A DNA stretch of 64,000 bases. Origin: Rhizobium sophoriradicis. Lineage in GTDB: Bacteria; Pseudomonadota; Alphaproteobacteria; Rhizobiales; Rhizobiaceae. The notes beneath the pieces are model-generated. The model was given only the letters and a program-made list of their open reading frames with translations. It did no database searches and was not told where the DNA came from. Below, in pieces: positions 50,464 through 59,967 of the stretch (the first letter of the stretch is position 1; every line of letters begins with the position of its first letter). Location of the stretch: positions 100,129 through 164,128 of the forward strand of contig NZ_RQIH01000015.1 in the NCBI RefSeq assembly GCF_003939025.1. Direction: 5' to 3'. The translations under genes were made by a program, and so were the position numbers.

Positions 50464-51111
50464 TCAGGCGGCGCCAATGCCGGCGGCAAAAATCGCAATT
50501 GAGCGGCGAAGATGGGCAAGCAGGGCCGCCCGATCGGGCCAGGCCTGAGCACGGCCCTCCGGCGGTCCCATGCCTCCGAAAATCATGTCCATCAGCATCC
50601 GGGCTCCGCTCACCGGATCGTCCAGGGTGAGCCGGCCTTCGGCCCGGCGATCGCTCAGCCAGTCGGCCAGTTCCTGTCGGCTGGCAAGGATGCCTTCCCG
50701 TTGCAGGATTTCGACCAGCTCGGGGAATTGCGCGGCTTCACGGAAGACGAGCTGCAGGAAACCGGCGCGGTCCGCATCTCTGTCCTCGTCCATGTCGAGC
50801 ATGAAGATCCGTTCGAGGCTTTCGGCGATCGAACAATCTTCGGCAGGCCGCGGCAAATCAAGCATCAGGCGCCGGTGCGCAGCGACGACGGCGGCGAACA
50901 GCTCTTCCTTGCTCTCAAACAGGCGGTAGAGCGTCTGTTTGGAAACGCCCGCTTCGGAGGCGACGACCGCGGTCGTGCTTCCGGCATATCCATATTTCAC
51001 AAAAACCCGGCGGGCGACTTCGACGATCTGCACCCGCTTGTCTTCGTCGGTGGAGACTTTCGGCCGGCCTCGTCTGCGCGGCTCGCCTGCGGGCTCATCC
51101 ATAGCTTTCAT
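50464..51111 (-). CDS. TetR-family regulator
   Basis: A 215-residue TetR regulator. The HTH is at about residues 25-70 (RVQIVEVARRVFVKYGYAGSTTAVVASEAGVSKQTLYRLFESKEELFAAVV), after an Arg-rich RRRGRPKVS start. The C-terminal ligand domain fits the AcrR/TetR_C group. No target operon is adjacent in the same direction; the importer system 2 lies downstream and a chemoreceptor upstream. Confidence 0.87.
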   Translation of the reverse strand: MKAMDEPAGEPRRRGRPKVSTDEDKRVQIVEVARRVFVKYGYAGSTTAVVASEAGVSKQTLYRLFESKEELFAAVVAAHRRLMLDLPRPAEDCSIAESLERIFMLDMDEDRDADRAGFLQLVFREAAQFPELVEILQREGILASRQELADWLSDRRAEGRLTLDDPVSGARMLMDMIFGGMGPPEGRAQAWPDRAALLAHLRRSIAIFAAGIGAA

Positions 51112-51657
51112 AAATGTCTAAGCCGCCCTGCCGAAGTGCATGCCGATGACCTGAGACAACCCAGTACGATTTCTGAAGACTGATTGTGAGGTTGTAGCAT
51201 TAGCAATTTCGATTTGTAGAACTCGTTCCTGTAATGCGTTGCTCCTACCCCTTAGCGATGGAGCGCTTGTGACGACCATTTTTGCTGCAACATCACTCTC
51301 TTCCTATTCTATAGTAGGAGCTAGACGTCCGCATCCGAGGACATCCCTTCGTGTAATACGGTTTCAGAAAATAAATCAACCACAACCCAGCAGTTCGCCG
51401 AACACGCCTCCAGCAGCGCCGTCAAACTTATGTCGCAGATGATGGAATTGTCGACGAACCGCTTCTCGGATCAACCCGGAGTATAACCCGCCCCCTCCAC
51501 CATGAAAGTGGCGGGGTGATGGCTCGATACCCAATATAGCAAGATCGACCCAATTTTGGTCACTTGACAGCTCGCAAATAGCTTTTCCGGGCCCCTGAGA
51601 TCCAAAAGTATTAACTATATCGCAGCGTTCTTGCGGAATAATGATCTACGTAAATCA
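51112..51657. other. long A/T-richer intergenic region, no supported gene
   Basis: About 550 bases between the divergent TetR and chemoreceptor genes. Short frames only, none with family signal. CCCGCCCCC...GTGGCGGGG (about 51488-51516) can form a GC hairpin. Composition is lower in GC than the neighbouring genes, which may mean old foreign or decayed sequence. Confidence 0.45.
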
Positions 51658-51679
51658 GGCGTCTCGAAGAAGAGACGCC
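51658..51679 (+). other. stem-loop just upstream of the chemoreceptor ribosome site
   Basis: GGCGTCTC and GAGACGCC, a perfect 8-bp stem with a 6-base loop (GAAGAA), 11 bases before the likely ribosome site. In the 5' leader it could influence translation or transcript stability. Confidence 0.55.
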
Positions 51680-51701
51680 GCAAAGTTATTTGGAGACGAT
51701 C

Positions 51702-53519
51702 TTGGCATTTACTATTGCCCGCAGTTTGGTGGCCTTCGGCGTTGCTGTTTCGACCGGCCTTCTCGTATCGATCGGGTTGCAGCAATCGGCGCTCGAACGG
51801 CTGAAGGTCAACGGGCCGGTTTACGAGCAGGTGGTTTACGGCAAGGATCTGATCGCCGATATTCTGCCGCCGCCGCTGTTCGTGGTCGAATCCTACATGC
51901 TCTCTTTCGAAGCCAGTAAATTTCCCGAACTGACCGAGACCAATCTTGCCAAAATCGCAAATCTCAAGGCCGCCTACGACGACCGGCGCGCCTATTGGAA
52001 ATCGACGCGGCTGCCGCAGGCCTTGAAGGACGAGCTCGAGAACGATGTGCTTGCCAAGGGCGATGTCTTCTGGGAGGTGATGAACCGAGCGACCATCCCA
52101 GCCCTGAACACCAAGGACGAAGACAAGGCGCATGGTGCGATCGAGCAATTGCGCATCGCCTTCCATGCACATCAGGATGCGGTCGAGAAGCTCGTCGCAA
52201 GTTCCGACGCTTTCCTGAAGGGCGAAGAGAGCAATGCAGCCTCGGAGATTGTCACGTGGACGATCTATGCCGGCGCCGCAGGCTTCGGCTCATTGGCCCT
52301 GCTCCTGGTTGGGCTTTATCTTCTGCGCCGCCGGGCCATCGTGCCGCTCGATGGCATGAAGGCCTATATGGGCAACCTCGCCGAAGGCGATTTTTCGACC
52401 GAGGTTCCCTATTCCGACCGCTCCGACGAGATCGGCGCCATGTCCAAGGCGGTGGCGGTGTTCCGCCGCAACGCGCTGGAGCGGCAGGACGCACAGAAGC
52501 GCGAAACGGCGCTGCGCGATGCCGAATTCGAACGTGAACGCAGCCAGATGGCCGAAAAGGCGGCCGAGGAACAGACACGCGAGACGGTCATCGATCAGCT
52601 GACTTACGGCCTGGACCAGCTGTCGCACGGCAATCTCGATTGCCGGATCACCACCGCCTTCGCCCCTGCCTACGAAATGTTGCGGGCGAAGTTCAACGAC
52701 AGCATGAATGCGCTTGGCGCCTCGATGGCTGAGATCGCCCACACTTCCAGACAGGTGGGCAGTTCTTCCGCCGGCATCACGGATGCCGCCGACAGCCTTG
52801 CATCACGCACCGATCAGCAGGCGGCGATGCTCGAAGAGGCGACCGCCACGCTCGGTGTAATGAACGCTAAGGCCAAGGACGCTTCGAACCATGCCGGCAG
52901 GGCGACCGGCATGATGGCCGAGACTCGCAACAGCGCCGAACATTCGGCCGCCGTGGTTCGCGAAGCGATCGCCGCAATGCAAAAGATCGAAGGCTCGTCC
53001 GCCCAGATCGGCGAGATCGTCAACGTCATCGACGAGATCGCCTTCCAGACCAACCTCTTAGCGCTCAATGCCGGTGTCGAGGCTGCCCGCGCCGGCGAAG
53101 CCGGCAAGGGTTTCGCCGTCGTGGCGCAGGAAGTGCGTGAGCTCGCTCTCCGCTCGGCCAACGCCGCCAAGGAGATCAGATCTTTGATTTCCACGTCGTC
53201 GTCGCAGGTTTCCACCGGCGTGGAGCTCGTCAACCGCACCGGCAAGGCACTTATGGAAATCGAAGGCCAGGTCGAGCAGGTCGCCGGCCTGATTGCCCGC
53301 ATCGTTTCGGTATCTTCCGAGCAGGCCGTGGCGATCGGGGAAATCAACGCCTCCGTCAATGCACTCGATGAGGTCACGCAGCGCAACGCCGCCATGGCTG
53401 CGGAAACCGTCTCGGCCTGCCGCGCGCTCGGCGGCCAGACGCAGACGCTGGAAGGCGTTGTCAGCCGATTCCAGATCGATGCGGCAGCTGCCGGGTCGAG
53501 ATCGCCGAAAGCGGCTTGA
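51702..53519 (+). CDS. methyl-accepting chemotaxis protein
   Basis: A chemoreceptor of about 605 residues. In order: an N-terminal membrane helix (AFTIARSLVAFGVAVSTGLLVSIG), a periplasmic helical sensor of about 160 residues, a second helix (IYAGAAGFGSLALLLVGLYLL), a HAMP region, and the signalling domain with the hairpin tip VNVIDEIAFQTNLLALNAGVEAARAGEAGKGFAVVAQEVRELA. The start is TTG 51702 with TGGAG in front; TTG 51690 is an alternative. The ligand is unknown. No other chemotaxis genes are nearby. It stands between amino acid importers and the ectoine genes, so it may sense such solutes. Confidence 0.88.
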   Translation: MAFTIARSLVAFGVAVSTGLLVSIGLQQSALERLKVNGPVYEQVVYGKDLIADILPPPLFVVESYMLSFEASKFPELTETNLAKIANLKAAYDDRRAYWKSTRLPQALKDELENDVLAKGDVFWEVMNRATIPALNTKDEDKAHGAIEQLRIAFHAHQDAVEKLVASSDAFLKGEESNAASEIVTWTIYAGAAGFGSLALLLVGLYLLRRRAIVPLDGMKAYMGNLAEGDFSTEVPYSDRSDEIGAMSKAVAVFRRNALERQDAQKRETALRDAEFERERSQMAEKAAEEQTRETVIDQLTYGLDQLSHGNLDCRITTAFAPAYEMLRAKFNDSMNALGASMAEIAHTSRQVGSSSAGITDAADSLASRTDQQAAMLEEATATLGVMNAKAKDASNHAGRATGMMAETRNSAEHSAAVVREAIAAMQKIEGSSAQIGEIVNVIDEIAFQTNLLALNAGVEAARAGEAGKGFAVVAQEVRELALRSANAAKEIRSLISTSSSQVSTGVELVNRTGKALMEIEGQVEQVAGLIARIVSVSSEQAVAIGEINASVNALDEVTQRNAAMAAETVSACRALGGQTQTLEGVVSRFQIDAAAAGSRSPKAA

Positions 53520-53564
53520 CGTGATCGACCGGCGAAACGCATCTCGCCGCGCCTGCCCGTCATC

Positions 53565-54572
53565 TCAGCTCGTCACGATCGCCATCACCGCAACGCAGTC
53601 GCCTGGTTTGACGAGCCCCGGAAAATGCCGGGCGCAGAGAATACCGTCCATGGCGGCGTGGATCTCGCGCGGCGCCTCACCCGTCCGCCCGGTCGGATAG
53701 ATGCGAGCGATGACCGCACCCTCGGTGACGACGTCACCGAGATCGATGACGGCTTCGATCAATCCACCCTCCTCCGCGAAGGAGAAACAGCGGCCATCCG
53801 GCATGTCCAGCCAGGTCGTCGGACCGGTATCGACGGCGCCGGCGACGATCCCCGCATGTCGCAGCACGTTTATCACGCCGCGTTTGGCGATCGCCGCACT
53901 CTTGGCGGTCGCGGTGCCGCCGCCGCCGAGTTCGGTGGTGATGAAGATCTTGCCCATTTCCTCGGCCGCCGTGTCGTACATGCCGACCGCATCGATCTCC
54001 AGCATCTTCATCGAATAGGGTGCGGCAAACGCCGTGACGAAGTCGAAGGCTTTTTGCTCTTGCTGCTTGTTGGGCAGAATGTGCGCGGCGCAGAAGGGCA
54101 GAAAATCGAGCGTCTTGCCGCCGGAATGGAAGTCGAGGACGATATCCGCCATCGGCAGAAGCACACGGCTGAAATAGTCGGCGATCTTCTCGGTCACCGC
54201 GCCGTCCGGCCGGCCGGGGAAACTGCGGTTCATGTTGCCCCTGTCGATCGGCGACGTCCTGGTGCCCGCCAGGAATGCCGGATAATTCATCGCCGGCACG
54301 ATGATGACGGCGCCGCTCACCTCCTCAGGCTTCAGCGAGCGGGCGAGATCGAAGAGCGCGATCGGTCCCTCATACTCGTCGCCGTGGTTGCCGCCGGTCA
54401 GAAGCGCCGTCGGCCCCTTGCCGTTCCTGACGACCGTTATCGGGATCATCACCGATCCCCAGGCGGAATCGTCGCGGCTGTAGGGCAGCCTGAGGAAACC
54501 GTGCTGGACGCCCTCGGCGGCGAAATCCACCGTCGCGCTGATCGGCGACGGCCGCAAACGGGTCTCTGTCAT
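53565..54572 (-). CDS. doeB: N-alpha-acetyl-diaminobutyrate deacetylase DoeB (EutE)
   Basis: A 335-residue zinc deacylase of the succinylglutamate desuccinylase/aspartoacylase family. Zinc ligands are His63 and Glu66 (GGNHGDEYEGP) and His149 (LDFHSGG). In ectoine catabolism DoeB removes the acetyl group from N-alpha-acetyl-L-2,4-diaminobutyrate. It lies 7 bases after doeA and ends the ectoine operon in this window; doeC and doeD are not seen. Confidence 0.88.
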   Translation of the reverse strand: MTETRLRPSPISATVDFAAEGVQHGFLRLPYSRDDSAWGSVMIPITVVRNGKGPTALLTGGNHGDEYEGPIALFDLARSLKPEEVSGAVIIVPAMNYPAFLAGTRTSPIDRGNMNRSFPGRPDGAVTEKIADYFSRVLLPMADIVLDFHSGGKTLDFLPFCAAHILPNKQQEQKAFDFVTAFAAPYSMKMLEIDAVGMYDTAAEEMGKIFITTELGGGGTATAKSAAIAKRGVINVLRHAGIVAGAVDTGPTTWLDMPDGRCFSFAEEGGLIEAVIDLGDVVTEGAVIARIYPTGRTGEAPREIHAAMDGILCARHFPGLVKPGDCVAVMAIVTS

Positions 54573-54579
54573 GACAGCC

Positions 54580-55761
54580 TCAATCCTTGACCATCAGCTT
54601 GCGCGGCACGTTGGCGAGGCACTCGACACCGCTGTCGGTGATGAGGATGCTTTCCGTCGTCTCGAACCCCATGTCGTCGAGCCAGAGGCCGGTCATGAAA
54701 TGGAAGGTCATGCCGGGCTTCAATTCCGTCCGGTCGCCCGGCCGCAGGCTCATGGTGCGCTCGCCCCAGTCCGGCGGATAGGAAAGGCCGATCGGGTAAC
54801 CCGTGCGGTTGTCCTTGACGATGCCGTATTTCTTCAAGACCGCGAAGAAGGCGTTGGCGATATCCTCGCAGGTGTTGCCGGGCTTGGCGACCGCAAGACC
54901 GGCTGCCATGCCTTCCAGCGTCGCTTTTTCGGCATCGAGAAACGCCTGCGTCGGCTTGCCGAGGAAGACGGTGCGCGACAGCGGCAGGTGATAGCGATTG
55001 TAGCAGCCAGCGATTTCGAAAAAGGTACCCTCGCCCTTCTTCAACGGCCGGTCGTCCCAGGTCAGATGCGGTGCCGATGCTTCGACGCCGGACGGCAGCA
55101 GCGGCACGATCGCCGGATAGTCGCCGCCGATGCCGTCGACGCCGCGAGTGCCGGCGTCATAGATTTCCGCCACCAGATCGCACTTGCGCATGCCGACCTC
55201 GATCTTGTCGAAGATGCGGGCATGCATCGCTTCGACGATGCGGGCGGCATTGCGCATGTACTGAATCTCGGTCTCGCTCTTGACCGCGCGCTGCCAGTTG
55301 ACCAGCGCAGTCGCATCGACGAAGCGCGCATTCGGCAGGTGCTTTTGCAGCGCGGCGAAAGCGGCGGCCGAAAACCAGTAATTGTCCATCTCGACGCCGA
55401 TCGTCAGCTTGCCGAAGCCGCGTTCCGTCAGGATGCCGGAGAGATAGTCCATCGGATGGCGCTCGGTCGACTGCACGTAATGATCGGGGTAACCGACGAT
55501 ATTGTCGTGGCCGAGATACGCGGTGAGCTTGGCGCCGTTGGCGTCCTGGCCGCGGCCGAACCAGATCGGCTCGCCCTGCGGCGGCACGATCACCGCCTGG
55601 TGCACGTAGAACGACCAGCCGTCATAGCCGGTCAGCCAGGCCATGTTCGAGGGGTCGCTGACAATAAGCAGATCGACGCCCTTCGCCTCCATGGCACGCC
55701 GTGTCTTTTCCAGGCGCTCGGCATATTCCCCGAGCGAGAACTTCAGATGGGGCTGGGTCAT
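54580..55761 (-). CDS. doeA: ectoine hydrolase DoeA (EutD)
   Basis: A 393-residue M24 (pita-bread) family enzyme. The N-terminal creatinase-like domain (SLGEYAERLEKTRRAMEAKGVDLLIVSDPSNMAWLTGYDGWSFYVHQAVIV) and the catalytic domain with EIAGCYNRYHLPLSRTVFLG and TFHFMTGLW are clear. DoeA opens the ectoine ring to N-acetyl-diaminobutyrate. The partner deacetylase DoeB and the EutABC and Ehu genes around it make this call firm over a general aminopeptidase P. Confidence 0.9.
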   Translation of the reverse strand: MTQPHLKFSLGEYAERLEKTRRAMEAKGVDLLIVSDPSNMAWLTGYDGWSFYVHQAVIVPPQGEPIWFGRGQDANGAKLTAYLGHDNIVGYPDHYVQSTERHPMDYLSGILTERGFGKLTIGVEMDNYWFSAAAFAALQKHLPNARFVDATALVNWQRAVKSETEIQYMRNAARIVEAMHARIFDKIEVGMRKCDLVAEIYDAGTRGVDGIGGDYPAIVPLLPSGVEASAPHLTWDDRPLKKGEGTFFEIAGCYNRYHLPLSRTVFLGKPTQAFLDAEKATLEGMAAGLAVAKPGNTCEDIANAFFAVLKKYGIVKDNRTGYPIGLSYPPDWGERTMSLRPGDRTELKPGMTFHFMTGLWLDDMGFETTESILITDSGVECLANVPRKLMVKD

Positions 55762-55793
55762 ATCTCTTCCCTTCTTTCCCGGCGCCGCGCCGG

Positions 55794-56786
55794 TCAGCTT
55801 TCGAATGTGGTGCCGGCATTTGCCGCGCCGGCGCGGGCAAAGGCGAGTGTGGCGATGGCAGTGTCCTGGATGCCGGTTCCCGTGAGGTCGGCGATGGTGA
55901 TCTGGTCGCTACTCGTCCTGCCCGACATCCGCCCGACGACGATCAGGCCGAGGTCGGCGAAATCGGCATCCCTTTCGACGAGGCCCGCTTCGATCGCATG
56001 GTGAAGCTCACCCAGCCGGCGCGTCTGCTTCAGGCTGTCGGCGACATAGAGGCCGGCGCCGGCGATGGCCGCGGGATCGATCTCGTTCTTGTGCTCGGCA
56101 TCCGATCCCATGGCCGTCAGATGCTGCCCGGGTTCGAGCCAGCCGGCGTCGATGATCGGTTTTTCCGCCGGCGTGGTGGTCACGACGATATCGGCACCGG
56201 ACATTGCTTGCCGCGGGTCGGATATCGCCTTGACGGGAAAGCCGAGCCTAGCCGCCAGTTCCGCAGCCACGCCCTTAGCCTTGGCCGCATCCCGCGCCCA
56301 TATCCTGGCGTCACGGATCGGCCGCACCAGCGTCAGCGCTTCCAGCTGCAGCCGCGCCTGCATGCCGGCGCCGAAGATCGCCGCCACGCTGGAATTTTGC
56401 CGCGACAGATATTTTGCCGCGACGGCGCCGGCCGCGGCGGTGCGCACGTCGGTGAGATAGCCGTTGTCGAGGAGCAGCGCCTGCACCAGTCCGGTCCGGC
56501 TCGACAGCAGCACCATCATGCCGTTGGTGCTCGGCAGGCCGATCTTCGGATTGTCGAAGAAACCGGGGCTGATCTTGATCGCGAAACCCTCGATGCCGGG
56601 GATGTAGGCGGTCTTCACATCGACCTCACCCCGATACTCGGGAATGTCGAGCCGCAGGATCGGCGGCATGGCGACCGCCTTCGTCGCAAGTGCCGCGAAG
56701 GCCTGCTCGACGCAAGCGACCGCGTCGGCATCGAGCCCGACGATCTCTCGCAATTCCGCTTCCGTCAGAATGATCATGCGGCTCAT
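55794..56786 (-). CDS. eutC: ectoine utilization protein EutC (ornithine cyclodeaminase-like)
   Basis: A 330-residue member of the ornithine cyclodeaminase/mu-crystallin family. The NAD(P)-binding segment is AIFGAGMQARLQLEAL, followed by ARIWARDAAKAKG; DIVVTTTPAEKPII is the typical post-motif. It overlaps eutB by ATGA. In ectoine gene clusters EutC works with EutA and EutB on 5-hydroxyectoine; the exact reaction has not been fixed to my knowledge. Confidence 0.88.
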   Translation of the reverse strand: MSRMIILTEAELREIVGLDADAVACVEQAFAALATKAVAMPPILRLDIPEYRGEVDVKTAYIPGIEGFAIKISPGFFDNPKIGLPSTNGMMVLLSSRTGLVQALLLDNGYLTDVRTAAAGAVAAKYLSRQNSSVAAIFGAGMQARLQLEALTLVRPIRDARIWARDAAKAKGVAAELAARLGFPVKAISDPRQAMSGADIVVTTTPAEKPIIDAGWLEPGQHLTAMGSDAEHKNEIDPAAIAGAGLYVADSLKQTRRLGELHHAIEAGLVERDADFADLGLIVVGRMSGRTSSDQITIADLTGTGIQDTAIATLAFARAGAANAGTTFES

Positions 56787-57784
56787 GGGTTATCCTCCGC
56801 GAACGCCGCACCCTCGCCGTTGATCACGCGGCGGTGCTGTTCCATATCGACATTCCGTCCCGAAAGGATCGCAACGACCGGGCCGCCGGAGCGGATCTTT
56901 CCGGCCAGCAGTGCTGCTATGCCGACTGCGCCCGCCCCCTCGATAATCTCGCCCTCGCCGGCATAAGCATGGCGCATGCCGGCGGCGATCTCCGTCTCCG
57001 TCAGCAGGACGACGCCGTCGAGAAGTTCGCGGCACATGGCGAAGGTCACGCGATTGTCGAGGCCGATGCCGCCGCCGAGCGAGTCGGCAAGGCTCCTCAC
57101 CTCCTCGACCTGCACCGGCCGTCCGGCATCGAGGCTCGCCTTCATCGCCGCGCCCCGTTCCATCGTCAGGCCGATCACCTTCGTCTTGGGATTGACGCCC
57201 TTGACCGCGGCGGCGACGCCCGCCGCAAGGCCGCCGCCCGAAAGCGGCACCAGCACCGTTGCCGCCTCAGGCAAGGCGTCGATGATTTCGAGCCCCAGCG
57301 TCCCCTGCCCGGCGACGACGTCAGGATGGTCGAAAGGCGGGATCATCACCAGCCCCTCCTCTCGCACCAACCGGTCGACTTCCTGCTGCGCCTCGTCCTG
57401 TGATCGGCCGACGATGCGCACATCGGCGCCGAGACGGCGGATTTCCGCAACCTTGTTCTCCGGCACCAGCCGCGACATGCAGATCGTCGCGACCGCGCCT
57501 TGCGCCTTCGCTGCATGGGCAAGCGCCCGGCCGTGATTTCCGGTCGAAGCGGCGACGACGCCGCGCGCTCGCTCTGCCGGTGACAATGACAGCACCGCAT
57601 TGGTCGCCCCGCGCAGCTTGAAGCTGCCCGTCGTCTGATGATGTTCAAGTTTCAGCCAGACCGGAGCGCCGGCAATCTCGGCAAGCGATGCCGACAGCAC
57701 CATCGGTGTTTCGACGACCCGGCCGGCGATCCGCCGCGTTGCTGCGCGAATATCCTCCAGCGAAACCGGCAAGGCGCTCACCAT
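56783..57784 (-). CDS. eutB: hydroxyectoine utilization dehydratase EutB
   Basis: A 333-residue PLP enzyme of the threonine dehydratase/serine racemase type. The PLP lysine is Lys56 (TTGSFKLRGATNAV), and the phosphate-binding glycine loop is LSGGGLAAG. ATG 57784 is 4 bases after the eutA stop with GGGGAAGG upstream; an alternative at 57802 overlaps eutA. EutB acts in conversion of 5-hydroxyectoine towards ectoine. Confidence 0.88.
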   Translation of the reverse strand: MVSALPVSLEDIRAATRRIAGRVVETPMVLSASLAEIAGAPVWLKLEHHQTTGSFKLRGATNAVLSLSPAERARGVVAASTGNHGRALAHAAKAQGAVATICMSRLVPENKVAEIRRLGADVRIVGRSQDEAQQEVDRLVREEGLVMIPPFDHPDVVAGQGTLGLEIIDALPEAATVLVPLSGGGLAAGVAAAVKGVNPKTKVIGLTMERGAAMKASLDAGRPVQVEEVRSLADSLGGGIGLDNRVTFAMCRELLDGVVLLTETEIAAGMRHAYAGEGEIIEGAGAVGIAALLAGKIRSGGPVVAILSGRNVDMEQHRRVINGEGAAFAEDNP

Positions 57785-57788
57785 GATC

Positions 57789-58574
57789 TCAGCCTTCCCC
57801 ATAGGGCATGGTCATCAGCCGGCCGAGCTCGGGCCGCGCCCGATCATCGCCGCAAAGCCTGAGGCAGGCCCAGGCGGTTGCGAGATTGCTAGTCACCACC
57901 GGATTGCCGGTTTCCATTTCGATGCGGGCGGCGACCTGTGCGGCGCGCAGGGCCGTGCAGGAGATGAACAGTGCGTCGGACTGCGGCGCCAGCGCCTCAC
58001 GCGCGAAGGCCGCGATCTCATCCGGCGCGATCCGGGCCATCTCGCGGTCGTCGCTCAGGCCGAGGCAGGTGAAGCGGTCGATCGCAAAGCCGAGATCCGT
58101 GAAATACTCCGCCATCGGCCGGCTGGTCTCGATCGTATAAGGCGTCAGCACCGAAATCCGGCGGGCGCCGAGCGCCTTCAGGCCCTTCACCGCCGCCGCC
58201 GTCGGCGTCACCACCGAAACACCCGGCTTGGCCGCATGGATCGCCGACTCGATATTGTGGTCGCCGATGACGACCGAGGCTGAGGTGCAGGAATACATGA
58301 TCGCATCCAGCGCCTCATCCGGCAGGATCAGCCCGGCGGCTTCCGTCAGCGACGGCTGCATCTTCAAGAGGTTTTCCGGTGTCACCGGATTGGCATAATG
58401 GATGCGGCTGACATAGACGCCGATGCTGTCGCCGGCGACCATACGCTGGAAGTCGACTTCGGTTGTGTGGTCGGTCGCCAGGATGACGAGGCCGATGCGC
58501 TTTTCGAGCGGCCGGTCGTCCAGCCGTGGCCGCCGGCCGGCGGGTATGATTTCGATCCTTGTCATCTCAGTCAT
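57789..58574 (-). CDS. eutA: ectoine utilization protein EutA (Asp/Glu racemase-like)
   Basis: A 261-residue protein of the maleate isomerase/Asp-Glu racemase superfamily. Both catalytic-type cysteines are present: Cys96 (MYSCTSAS) and Cys206 (FISCTALRA). It begins inside the 3' end of ehuD (8-base overlap) and is followed by eutB, the usual ehu-eut order. It is needed for 5-hydroxyectoine use in related clusters. Confidence 0.88.
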   Translation of the reverse strand: MTEMTRIEIIPAGRRPRLDDRPLEKRIGLVILATDHTTEVDFQRMVAGDSIGVYVSRIHYANPVTPENLLKMQPSLTEAAGLILPDEALDAIMYSCTSASVVIGDHNIESAIHAAKPGVSVVTPTAAAVKGLKALGARRISVLTPYTIETSRPMAEYFTDLGFAIDRFTCLGLSDDREMARIAPDEIAAFAREALAPQSDALFISCTALRAAQVAARIEMETGNPVVTSNLATAWACLRLCGDDRARPELGRLMTMPYGEG

Positions 58575-59226
58575 CCATCCTGGCGTAACGCTCCTCGAGC
58601 CAGCGCAATCCGAGAACCGAGATCAGGCTGATGACGAGGAAAAAGACGCCGACCAACGTCATCGGCTCGATATAGCGGTAGTTGCTGTTGGCGATGCTCT
58701 TTGCCTGGTTCATCAGTTCGAGCACGGTGATCGCCGAAAGCAGCGGCGTTTCCTTGAACATGGCGATGAAATAATTGGCGAGTGCCGGGATCATCGGTGG
58801 GATCGCCTGCGGCAAGATCACGTGGATCCAAGCCTGGCGCGTCGTCAGATTGGTCGCCTTGGCCGCTTCCCATTGTCCGCGCGAAACGTTCTCGATGCCG
58901 GCGCGATAGACCTCCGCGGTATAGGTCGCATAGTGAATGCCGATGCCGATGACGCCGGCAGTGAGCGGCGACAGCCGGATGCCGATATCGGGCAGCACGT
59001 AGAAGATGAAGTAGAGCTGTACCAGCAGCGGTGTGCCGCGAATGAATTCCGAGACGAAGCCGACCGTCCGGGAAATGACGGCGACCGGGGATCGCCGCGC
59101 GATGGCAAGCCCCAGCCCGGCGACCATGGCGACCGCAGCGCCGAGGATGGTGGCAAGAATAGTGATCTTGAACCCTTCGAGAAGGGTCGGCATGATCTGC
59201 CAGACGAACTCCCAATCCCATTCCAT
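58567..59226 (-). CDS. ehuD: ectoine ABC importer permease EhuD
   Basis: A 219-residue His/Glu/Gln-type permease. SEFIRGTPLLVQLYFIFYVLPDIGI and GQWEAAKATNLTTRQAWIHVILPQAIPPMIPAL (EAA loop) identify it. It starts 4 bases after the ehuC stop and overlaps eutA. With EhuC it forms the channel for ectoine and hydroxyectoine. Confidence 0.9.
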   Translation of the reverse strand: MEWDWEFVWQIMPTLLEGFKITILATILGAAVAMVAGLGLAIARRSPVAVISRTVGFVSEFIRGTPLLVQLYFIFYVLPDIGIRLSPLTAGVIGIGIHYATYTAEVYRAGIENVSRGQWEAAKATNLTTRQAWIHVILPQAIPPMIPALANYFIAMFKETPLLSAITVLELMNQAKSIANSNYRYIEPMTLVGVFFLVISLISVLGLRWLEERYARMDD

Positions 59227-59230
59227 ATGA

Positions 59231-59896
59231 TCAGGTCCTCATGCCGTCGAGGCCGCGTGTCATCCGCCGCTCCAGCAGGCGCATCGCCGCCGAGATGGCG
59301 GAGGCCATGAGGAAATAGAGGATGAGGATCGCCGCAAAAGGCACCAGCGTATTGCCGGTCTGCGCCCGCACCACCTGCGCCTGAAAGGTCATGTCCGTCA
59401 GCGAGATCAACGACACGACGGCCGTGCCCTTCAAGAGCTCGATCGCATTGTTGCAGAAGGTCGGCAGCATCAGCGGCAGCGCCTGCGGCAGGATGACGTG
59501 GCGCATGCGCTGGTAGCGCGACAGGTTGAGCGCGATGCAGGCCTCCGACTGTTCGCGCCCGACGGCCTTGACGGCGCCCCGCACCACCTCCGCGCCATAA
59601 GCGCCGACATTCAGTCCGAGAGCCAGCACGCCGGCCTGCAGCGGCGTCAGCGTCAGACCGGCAAAAGGCAGGACGAAATAGACCCAGAAGAGCTGGACGA
59701 AGATCGAGGTGCCGCGAAAGAATTCGATATAGGCGGTCGCCAGAGCCCGGACGGCAAAGAAGCGCGACAGGCGGCCGAGGCCGGCCACGAAGGCCATGAC
59801 GAGCGCCAGTGCCGATCCCATGACCGTCAGTTCGAGCGTCACCAGGGCGCCCTGAAGGATCAGTGTCAGATAGCCGGACCATACCGACATCGGCAA
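59231..59896 (-). CDS. ehuC: ectoine ABC importer permease EhuC
   Basis: A 221-residue permease. YIEFFRGTSIFVQLFWVYFVLPFAGL and REQSEACIALNLSRYQRMRHVILPQALPLMLPTFC (EAA loop) are visible. It lies between ehuB and ehuD in the canonical order ehuABCD. It is assigned from this order and family type. Confidence 0.9.
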   Translation of the reverse strand: MPMSVWSGYLTLILQGALVTLELTVMGSALALVMAFVAGLGRLSRFFAVRALATAYIEFFRGTSIFVQLFWVYFVLPFAGLTLTPLQAGVLALGLNVGAYGAEVVRGAVKAVGREQSEACIALNLSRYQRMRHVILPQALPLMLPTFCNNAIELLKGTAVVSLISLTDMTFQAQVVRAQTGNTLVPFAAILILYFLMASAISAAMRLLERRMTRGLDGMRT

Positions 59897-59967
59897 CTCA
59901 CTTCTCTGGAGATCGTGCGGGGCGGACCGGCCATGGCAGGGTGCATGGCCGGTGTGCTCACATCAGG

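Noticed and set aside
54571..56966. Long plus-strand open frames over the doeA-eutC region
   Set aside because: Antisense to clearly recognised ectoine genes; high GC produces such frames.
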